NCBI GenBank assembly: GCA_963922455.1
Contig: CAWUIO010000036.1
Span: forward strand, 1-54,430
Direction of reading: 5' to 3'
DNA from: CAWUIO01 sp963922455
GTDB lineage: Bacteria; Bacteroidota; Bacteroidia; Cytophagales; Microscillaceae
Length of the DNA: 54,430 nt
A program made the position numbers and the translations under genes. The first letter of the stretch is position 1, and every line of letters begins with the position of its first letter. Under the pieces are notes generated by a model. The model had not been told where the DNA came from. It did no database searches and saw only the letters and a program-made list of their open reading frames with translations. This document shows, in pieces, positions 43,045 through 49,848 of this stretch.

Positions 43045-43534
43045 GCTTAGGGATGGAACGGCCTGTTTGAGCCCGCTGTTGCTTGCGGGTTGGCCGGCGA
43101 GTAGTGACAGCCCGACCCGCGTGGCTCCCTAGGTCACTCGGGCCAGGGCTCTTTCACACGCGGGGAAGCCTAGGCTGCTCAAAAGATTTTAACTATTTTA
43201 AAATAGTTCGGTGAAAAACCAGCCTACTAGACTATTGAAAGCTTGTTTTTAATTGATAAGCGTCTTTTTGTTGTATAAAATAGTTTCTTGATACACTTTT
43301 TAAAACATTGATTTTCAATAAATTAGGCTAACATTTCGCTTTTATTGTGTATAAATTATTTTATATTGTATTATTTTTATAAAACTTACATGCTTTTTTA
43401 TTGCAACAAGTATAATAATTCAATATCCGCACATAACATTACACGTAAATCACCTCAAAATTGTAACAAAGGGTTTTTGGTTAAATTTTTGGGTCGAAAA
43501 ATTATCAACTTTTGAGCAGCCTAGGGGAAGCCCC
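43045..43534 (+). repeat. GC-rich interspersed repeat, copy 12, split by an insertion
   Basis: Starts GCTTAGGGATGGAACGGCC at 43045 and resumes GGGGAAGCCCC at 43524 after a 353 bp insertion. The central stem is GCGGGT with ACCCGC around a loop with GCGAGTAGTGACAGCCC. The 9 bp GGGGAAGCC is present on both sides of the insertion. Confidence 0.9.
43171..43523. mobile_element. 353 bp non-coding insertion element with 15 bp terminal inverted repeats
   Basis: Ends are TAGGCTGCTCAAAAG (43171-43185) and its exact complement CTTTTGAGCAGCCTA (43509-43523). GGGGAAGCC is duplicated directly outside both ends (43162-43170 and 43524-43532), the hallmark of transposition. The interior is extremely AT-rich with no reading frame of meaning, so it is a MITE or a deleted IS. 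The parent transposase is not in this window. Confidence 0.92.
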
Positions 43535-43563
43535 AAATCTCCTTTCTCGTGCACTAGAATAGA

Positions 43564-44139
43564 TTAAGCCTTGCCCGAGGAGGCCCTCATTTGCCCAGAG
43601 TTTAAAAATGCCCCGACCATCTCTCTTAAATTTTGAAAATAAGCGTTCAGCCAGTCCCGATTAAGGTTTGCCTCGGTGATTTGAAAGTAAAAATGCTCTA
43701 AGCTGTGCTGTAGGAAGGTGTCGGAAAGAAGTAAATTGCCCTCCAAGCCCACCTCCTGGGCCCAAACTTCTATGATGGCTTTGCCCACTTCCCGGTTGGT
43801 TTTCTCGAAACATGCTGTAAAATCAGGGTTTTCCCGATGGACCCGCAATTGCCGGCTAAATAAAAGGTCTAGCTTATGGTCTAGGATTACGTCTATCAAC
43901 TCGGCCAGAGAGGTACTGGCACGCTCTTTCTCTACAATCACTTGCACGCGTTGTATATGATAGCTCAAAAGAGCTTGTTGGAAAATTTCCAGGTTTACAA
44001 ACTGATGATAAAAGGAAGACTTGTTTTTCTGTACGGCCCGGGCCAATTGCTCTACCTTTAAGGCATGGGGCCCTTGGCGGGCAAAAACCACATACCCTTC
44101 AAGCAGCCAAGGGGTTTGTACTTCATTTACGTGTGTCAT
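43564..44139 (-). CDS. TetR-like transcriptional regulator
   Basis: A 191-residue protein starting MTHVNEVQTPW at 44139. The N-terminal HTH is LKVEQLARAVQKNKSSFYHQF (about residues 27-47), typical of TetR, with a divergent helical C-terminal domain. No obvious target gene adjoins it; the metallopeptidase upstream has its own terminator. A longer start at 44172 exists but adds a weak sequence. Confidence 0.8.
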   Translation of the reverse strand: MTHVNEVQTPWLLEGYVVFARQGPHALKVEQLARAVQKNKSSFYHQFVNLEIFQQALLSYHIQRVQVIVEKERASTSLAELIDVILDHKLDLLFSRQLRVHRENPDFTACFEKTNREVGKAIIEVWAQEVGLEGNLLLSDTFLQHSLEHFYFQITEANLNRDWLNAYFQNLREMVGAFLNSGQMRASSGKA

Positions 44140-44175
44140 ATGCAGATGAATTAAACAGTGGGCTCTCCTCATAAG

Positions 44176-44213
44176 ATAAAAAAATATCCGGCTTTTTCAA
44201 GCCGGATATTTTT
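44176..44213 (-). terminator. Rho-independent terminator of the metallopeptidase gene
   Basis: Perfect stem AAATATCCGGCTT / AAGCCGGATATTT with a short loop, and a run of A on the left that becomes a U tract on the minus strand. It ends the transcript of the gene at 44242-45108. Confidence 0.9.
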
Positions 44214-44241
44214 ATTCTAATGTATAAATCTAAAAGGAAGC

Positions 44242-45108
44242 TTAGTAAAGCTCACTTAGAGCAGTTACGTCAAAGCCGCCAAATTCTCCATCTTCGCTGG
44301 AGCTGAAGCAAGCCAACATAACCGACTCCGGATCGATACCCGTAGGCGTACCTGGAATATTGATGGCCCCTACTCCACCACTTCCTTCATTAACTGGCGA
44401 GCCGCCACAAGAGAAAGAACGGTCGAAGAAGTCGGTGTGACGAAGTCCTAAACAGTGACCAATTTCGTGGGTCATGACGTGTTCTACAACGTTGGTGTCA
44501 AAGTTGTCGGTACCCGACTGAATTTGAACAAATTTGTAAGGATCACCCCCACTTGGGAAACCGGCCGATCCGCCACCGCCACCGCTTACCCGATACACTA
44601 CGATATCAAATGGCTGAAAGTTGGTACCAAACGTAAGGGTGAAATTTAAGCGGATTCCAATACGGTTGTAGTTGTTGATAGCCCACTGCAAAGCCGTTCG
44701 CATCTTGCTGGTAAGGCCAAAACCGCCCCCCCCTGTATATCCGATAACCCGGATAGTACGCGAAGAACCGACCGATACTAAATTCGAGGTACGGTATTGC
44801 TCTCCTACGGCCCCAACACGGAAGATTTCGCTTTGTAACATTTCCTGGAAGTTGTCGGGAGTGATATTAATGTCACCTTCCAAAAGATAATTTTGAGATT
44901 CGTAATCTTGATCTAAATACTCCCGGTCATCGCCAGTGATTGCGATATCGCTGGGGTCAAACCCTAAGTCTAAAAACTGAGATTTGATTGTCTCATTGAT
45001 CTCAAGGCCCGCTTCAGGATTCAGATCTTGATCATTGGAACAGGAGGTGGAAAAAGTAGCTAAAATAGCTAGTGCTAGAAAGGCACGGAAAATTGTACTG
45101 ACTTTCAT
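44242..45108 (-). CDS. M57-family zinc metallopeptidase lipoprotein (HEIGH type)
   Basis: A 288-residue lipoprotein (lipobox STSC near residue 23). The zinc site HEIGHCLGLRHTDF (about residues 216-229) gives His/His/His ligands and catalytic Glu. Upstream strands include MRTALQWAINNYNRIGIRLNFTLTF. These secreted or outer-membrane peptidases degrade proteins outside the cell. It is transcribed alone from an AT-rich promoter region and closed by a strong terminator. Confidence 0.9.
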   Translation of the reverse strand: MKVSTIFRAFLALAILATFSTSCSNDQDLNPEAGLEINETIKSQFLDLGFDPSDIAITGDDREYLDQDYESQNYLLEGDINITPDNFQEMLQSEIFRVGAVGEQYRTSNLVSVGSSRTIRVIGYTGGGGFGLTSKMRTALQWAINNYNRIGIRLNFTLTFGTNFQPFDIVVYRVSGGGGGSAGFPSGGDPYKFVQIQSGTDNFDTNVVEHVMTHEIGHCLGLRHTDFFDRSFSCGGSPVNEGSGGVGAINIPGTPTGIDPESVMLACFSSSEDGEFGGFDVTALSELY

Positions 45109-45518
45109 AAGATTTGTAAGATAAATTAAAAATTAGACCACTTGAATTGTAGTATTATAATTATATCTATATTCGGTACCACTTCCAAGAATAGGCAGGT
45201 TTGTAAAATTATATTTGGCTACTAAGCTTTATTTCCAAATAAAATATAAACTACGGAGATTGAATCGACAGCATATTATATTTTAATTTTTTGTCTATTT
45301 ACAAAATAATATATTGTTTACATCATGTTCAAAATTATTTTCAATTTATCCAAGATTTCTTTCAATGTAATATTTATGCCTTTTTTCAACAATTACCATT
45401 TGTTAAAATTAGATTTTAGGCAGATATTTTTACTGCTTAAAGAGAATTTCTTGCATTTGTATTGTTAATTTTAAGCTTTACGGCTAGCAAATTATATTTT
45501 ACAAGCACAAAATAATCT
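45109..45518. promoter_or_regulatory. AT-rich divergent promoter region
   Basis: About 410 bp between two divergent secreted peptidase genes, M57 and subtilase. Very AT-rich, with T-run/A-run clusters, no ORF and no repeat. The two peptidases could share regulation from it. Confidence 0.45.
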
Positions 45519-48386
45519 ATGGGCGTCAAGCACTTTTTTTTCTTAATCCACTGGCTTTTTTTTTGTATTATATCTATATCTAAGGCCCAAACTCCCCATT
45601 ACCAACTTATAATCCAAGAGGAAGTCCCTCAAAATCAAGAGACTGTCATATTTTCGGACAGCATGTACCTTTTGGTATTGACTGAAAATAAATTTTTGAA
45701 GAATTGGGATATTTCTTCTTATCCAACTTATCGGCACTGGGACTCAAGTCATTACCTCATTGAGGCTTCACCTGATGCATTTGATAGCTTAATGCAGTAT
45801 GGCTCCATTTACCGGGTAAACCCGTACTGGAAACTGTCCAAAAGCCTCATTCATCAACTGAGTACTGGGCAGAAACCCCAGGCAAAAAAATACCTAATCA
45901 AGTCAAAGACTGGGATGCCCTTGGCCGCAATTTTCCCTAAATTTTCTGAAAAATTTAGGCTTGTCCAGCAATATGGCAACTATTTTGTCATTGAGGGCAG
46001 TTGGAAAAATATTCATAAATACCTGGTCCCCCGGGCCGAGATAGAGGCCCTGGAAGAAATGCCTCAGGGTGTCTCCTCCGAAAGTTTAGTACGGGACATG
46101 AACCTCTTCGTAAACCAAATCAATTATACACAAAGACAAAACCCCAGCTTAAATGGAGCTGGGCTTCTCGTTTCCATTCAAGAACCTTTATACGATATTC
46201 AAGATTTAGACTTAATAAACCGGCACCGAGCTTCTCCATTTCAGTCGGACGAATTAGATCCCCACGCAACCGATATGGCCACCATCGTGGCGGGAGCCGG
46301 CAACACCTCCCAACTAGGCCGAGGAGTAGCCTGGGGAGCTAAAATAAGTTCTAGTGATAACCAAAATCTTCTCCCCGCTCCCAATGAATATTATCAAGAC
46401 CGGCAAATTTACATCCAGAACCATTCCTATGGTAGCCCGATCCATAATGTGTACAGTGCGCTAGCCCAAGCCTATGACCAAAACAGCTGGCAGAATCCTC
46501 ATTTACTCCACGTATTTTCCGTTGGTAATCAAGGTCTCAGCCAAAGTAGCGATGGCCCTTACGCAGAAATTCCACTCTTTGCTACAATTACTGGGAGTTA
46601 TAAAATGGCCAAAAATGTCCTACTCATTGGCAGTGTAGACCAGGAAAACCAAATAGACCCCTTCGTGTCGCGTGGCCCGGCCTATGACGGCCGTATCAAG
46701 CCTGACCTGGTCGCCTACAGCCAATCAGGCTCCTCCAATGCCGCAGCCCTCGTCTCAGGAATCGCCTTGTTGATGCAGCAAGCCTATCAAAAAGATAATC
46801 CGGCAAAAGCCCTCAGTGCAGCCCTTCAAAAAGCTTGTTTGATCAACTCAGCCCAAGACATTGGCCCCCCTGGCCCCGATTTTTTATCGGGCTATGGCAA
46901 TGTTAATGCACATAAGGCCATCGCCTTGTTACAATCAGGACAATACCAAGAAGCTATATTAGAAGAAGGCCAAGCAGATACCCTTACTATTGAAGTACCC
47001 CAAAACGCCCGTAATTTAAAAATAAGCCTTACCTGGACCGACCGAGAAGGGATACTCGAATCATCCAAGGCTTTGGTGAATGACCTTGACTTAAGGCTCC
47101 TCTCTCCAGACGGCACTCTCATGGCCTTACCCTGGGTCTTAAACGCATTTCCCAACTCAGATAGCCTAATCCAAGAGGCCCGCCCAGGGGAAGATCATCG
47201 AAATACCATTGAACAAATTGAATTAAGAGGAGTTTTAGCTTCTGCATATCATATTGTCGTGTCTGCCCACGATATACCTGAAGGAAAACAAGCTTATGCC
47301 CTGGCCTACGCCTGGGAAACTCCAGATCAATTCAACTGGACCTACCCCACGCAAGAAGACGCTCTCCCTTTTGATGATCGAGACCAAGCCTACCTACGTT
47401 GGGAATCCACGTATGAAGACAGTCTAGGCCGCATAGACCTGAGCTTAGATGGAGGGCAAACTTGGACTGCCTTGCACACAGATGTTGCCCTTAAAAATTC
47501 TTATTTGCTCTGGCAACTACCCGATACCAACTGCCAAGCTCAATTGCGCATGCGTATCGGTTCACAAGACTTCCTCAGCGATGTATTTACCTTGTCCCGG
47601 GCCCCTAATTTAGACTTTGGCTTTAATTGTCCCGATTCCTTATTACTCCAATGGCCCTCCATAAACGGGGTAAAAGATTACCTATTGCTAAGTCCAGGCC
47701 TCCAATACTTAGATACCCTGCTTATCACTCAAGATACGTCTCTGGTCTTAGCCAAACAGGATTACCCTCAAGAAAATTTTGGAATTTTACCTCGCTGGCC
47801 GGATGGAACCTTCGCCCAAAGAAGCTTAATCGTAAACCCTGACTTAGAACAACCCGACTGTTTTCTAGTAGGCTTTTCGGTTATAAGTTTAGATTCTTCA
47901 CAAGGCATCCAGTTAGAAGTCGAGTTAAGCAGCACCTACCAAGTAGCCTCCTTAAGCTTCGAGCGGGAATCGGCCGGCGTGTTTATGCCACTTGGCCAGG
48001 TTACCCAACTAGACAGTGCCCGGGTTATATTTGTAGATAAGTCCCCTCAGGAAGGCCTCAACCGCTATCAAGCCCGTATCCGCTTTCAAAATGGCGGGCA
48101 AATTTTTACGGGAAGTGATATAGGGTATTTCATTCAAGAAAATCCTATTATTATCTACCCAAACCCAGCTTCTCGCAATGAATTAATTAGTTTACTAAGG
48201 CGTATGCCCGAAAAAGAAAATTTTACCCTTCGTATTAATAATACGAGGGGAGTACGCGTTTTTGAGCGCCAACTTTCGCCTAGCAATGCCTCACTTGATC
48301 TCGGTGACTTACCTTCGGGCATGTATATCTACTCTATCTTGGAGGGTTCTCTTATCAAACAAGGAAAACTACTTATAATGGATTAA
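45519..48386 (+). CDS. T9SS-secreted S8 (subtilisin-like) peptidase, catalytic Asp not evident
   Basis: A 955-residue protein: signal peptide (residues 1-24), a prodomain-like region to about 205, S8 domain about 206-480, beta-rich domains, and a C-terminal T9SS sorting domain (IIYPNPASRNELISLL onward, ending SLIKQGKLLIMD). His249 (DPHATDMATIVAG), oxyanion Asn337 (SVGNQG) and Ser406 (GSSNAAALVSG) are present. Where subtilisins have an Asp (VIDTG-like), this reads LLVSIQEPLYD, with Gln221/Glu222. It is therefore either inactive, uses another acid, or is aligned differently by me. Exported and attached through the Bacteroidota type IX system. Confidence 0.9.
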   Translation: MGVKHFFFLIHWLFFCIISISKAQTPHYQLIIQEEVPQNQETVIFSDSMYLLVLTENKFLKNWDISSYPTYRHWDSSHYLIEASPDAFDSLMQYGSIYRVNPYWKLSKSLIHQLSTGQKPQAKKYLIKSKTGMPLAAIFPKFSEKFRLVQQYGNYFVIEGSWKNIHKYLVPRAEIEALEEMPQGVSSESLVRDMNLFVNQINYTQRQNPSLNGAGLLVSIQEPLYDIQDLDLINRHRASPFQSDELDPHATDMATIVAGAGNTSQLGRGVAWGAKISSSDNQNLLPAPNEYYQDRQIYIQNHSYGSPIHNVYSALAQAYDQNSWQNPHLLHVFSVGNQGLSQSSDGPYAEIPLFATITGSYKMAKNVLLIGSVDQENQIDPFVSRGPAYDGRIKPDLVAYSQSGSSNAAALVSGIALLMQQAYQKDNPAKALSAALQKACLINSAQDIGPPGPDFLSGYGNVNAHKAIALLQSGQYQEAILEEGQADTLTIEVPQNARNLKISLTWTDREGILESSKALVNDLDLRLLSPDGTLMALPWVLNAFPNSDSLIQEARPGEDHRNTIEQIELRGVLASAYHIVVSAHDIPEGKQAYALAYAWETPDQFNWTYPTQEDALPFDDRDQAYLRWESTYEDSLGRIDLSLDGGQTWTALHTDVALKNSYLLWQLPDTNCQAQLRMRIGSQDFLSDVFTLSRAPNLDFGFNCPDSLLLQWPSINGVKDYLLLSPGLQYLDTLLITQDTSLVLAKQDYPQENFGILPRWPDGTFAQRSLIVNPDLEQPDCFLVGFSVISLDSSQGIQLEVELSSTYQVASLSFERESAGVFMPLGQVTQLDSARVIFVDKSPQEGLNRYQARIRFQNGGQIFTGSDIGYFIQENPIIIYPNPASRNELISLLRRMPEKENFTLRINNTRGVRVFERQLSPSNASLDLGDLPSGMYIYSILEGSLIKQGKLLIMD

Positions 48387-48393
48387 GCAGGCT

Positions 48394-48505
48394 GGGGCTT
48401 TCCCACGCCATCAAATGTGAATTAACTTGCCCCTTCCTGCCACCGCGGATCGGGCACCCAAGGAGCAAAAAACCGCATCCTTACCTGGGCGCGGGGAAGC
48501 TCCAA
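48394..48505. repeat. GC-rich interspersed repeat, copy 13 (internally deleted)
   Basis: GGGGCTTTCCCACGCC at the left and GCGCGGGGAAGCTCC at the right face each other, so the two ends pair as one long hairpin. The middle keeps ACCGCGGATCGGGC but lacks the CTCAAACAGGCC...CCCTAAGCC side. It lies between two convergent gene ends (48386 and 48511), so it could serve as a two-way terminator. Confidence 0.75.
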
Positions 48506-48510
48506 AAAAT

Positions 48511-48951
48511 TTACGCTCCTTGGTCCTGAATATCCAAATTGATCATCCAACTGATCCCAAACTTATCGCTAAACATGCCATAGTAAGAGCCCCAAAAGGT
48601 CTCCTGCATGGCCATGACTACCCTTCCCCCCGGAGACAACTTTTCAAACAAGGCATCTGCCTCTTCTCGGGAATCGGGTTTGACCGAAATAGCAAAATTA
48701 CTTCCTGGTTTAAAATTTTCGGCGTAAGGCCCTACACTATCGCTACCCATCAAGACCGTTTCGGCACTTATGGGAAAGCTCACGTGCATGACCATTTCTT
48801 TCTCTTCCGGGCTCAAGGTAAAGCCCTCCTGAGGAGGCATGTCTTTGAAGAACGCCATACTTGCGTACTCACCGCCAAAGGCAGCTTTGTAAAAATCGAA
48901 GACTTCCCGGCAATTGCCGGGGAGATGTAGGTAAATGTTTACAGTAGCCAT
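48511..48951 (-). CDS. VOC-family protein, PhnB/glyoxalase type
   Basis: A 146-residue cytoplasmic protein. It opens with VNIYLHLPGNCREVFDFYKAAFGG, the PhnB-type VOC start, and has GSDSVGPYAENFKPGSNFAISV, FEKLSPGGRVVMAMQETFWGSYYGMFSDKFGISWMIN at the end. Such proteins are metal-binding lyase-like folds of unclear substrate. It ends 4 bp downstream of the SRPBCC gene, forming a two-gene operon. Confidence 0.88.
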   Translation of the reverse strand: MATVNIYLHLPGNCREVFDFYKAAFGGEYASMAFFKDMPPQEGFTLSPEEKEMVMHVSFPISAETVLMGSDSVGPYAENFKPGSNFAISVKPDSREEADALFEKLSPGGRVVMAMQETFWGSYYGMFSDKFGISWMINLDIQDQGA

Positions 48952-48954
48952 AAT

Positions 48955-49503
48955 TTAAATAGATCCAGTTTCCAGAATATTTTTCAAGTTTTGTAGTCCT
49001 TCCTCAAAATCTTGGCCCACTTGCCCTTCCAAATCCATAAAAAGCATCATCAAATTCATGGGATACGGAAAGGAGCCACGGAGTTCCCAAGTAACTTTAG
49101 TTTGGGCATCTCCCTCGGCGCTAGTGAAAATGGAAGCCAGATTGGTGGCTTCAAAAGGTTTGATAAAGCGCAACTCCGTATCCATGCGCTCACCCTCCAC
49201 GATTTTAAGAATTTCTTGCTCACCTATTCCTACACTGTCATTTTCGCTTTCCCAAGCATTGATAAAACCCACTGTACCATCTTCTCCGGTGTACGTATTT
49301 TTCATATCCGGATCGATAAGGTTCCACTTTCCATAATTATTCTGATTTTTGAGATGTTTGACGTACTCAAAAACCTCATCCTTGGGTTTCTCAATGAGGA
49401 CAGACCGCTCTACAACAAAATCTTTTTGAACAAAAATGGCGGCAACCAAGGGGATGGCCACCAAAATGAGGACTAAGGCCAGAATGGATCTAATACGTTT
49501 CAT
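48955..49503 (-). CDS. SRPBCC (START/polyketide cyclase-like) protein with N-terminal membrane segment
   Basis: A 182-residue protein starting MKRIRSILALVLILVAIPL at 49503, a signal anchor. The remainder is the SRPBCC beta-grip (VERSVLIEKPKDEVFEYVKHLKN near 25-47, then WELRGSFPYPMNLMMLFMD). The fold binds hydrophobic ligands in a deep pocket. It pairs with the VOC gene 3 bp downstream, an arrangement common in Bacteroidota, though the ligand is not known. Confidence 0.85.
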   Translation of the reverse strand: MKRIRSILALVLILVAIPLVAAIFVQKDFVVERSVLIEKPKDEVFEYVKHLKNQNNYGKWNLIDPDMKNTYTGEDGTVGFINAWESENDSVGIGEQEILKIVEGERMDTELRFIKPFEATNLASIFTSAEGDAQTKVTWELRGSFPYPMNLMMLFMDLEGQVGQDFEEGLQNLKNILETGSI

Positions 49504-49530
49504 AGGTTTGAGAATATTGTGTGTTGTCAT

Positions 49531-49848
49531 AGAATGCCCCAGAAAATAACCATAGCCAACAAATGCGGCTACCTAAGCCCTGAGGTGATTGTTAAACTAC
49601 AATAATTATTCTAAATCCTAAATTCAAGCCGACTGGGTAGTAATTAAATGGATAAGCCCCCCCCCTGCCAAGCAAAAAATGTATAAGTCCAGCCCAAGAT
49701 GGCAGATAAGCCGTGGCCATCGGCTATCCGTATAGATTTGAAGTGAGGCATCAGGCGGCCGCCCCAAACCTAGGATATCATAAGAATCCTGACAATAAAA
49801 AACCGGAGACCTTGGGGCCTCCGGTTCAAAAAGAAAATAAAATCTTAC
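49531..49848. other. Intergenic region
   Basis: About 318 bp with the terminator at 49793-49832 and otherwise no gene. A short GC-rich stretch near 49755 (AGGCGGCCGCCCC) is not a repeat copy. Confidence 0.4.
49793..49832 (-). terminator. Rho-independent terminator of the dehydrogenase gene
   Basis: AACCGGAG (49801-49808) pairs exactly with CTCCGGTT (49819-49826). On the minus strand the following run is T-rich. It terminates the gene at 49849-52428. Confidence 0.88.

Noticed and set aside
48427..48930. Plus-strand ORF of 167 codons over the VOC gene
   Set aside because: It is antisense to a clear VOC protein and starts within the degenerate repeat; the amino-acid sequence has no family character.
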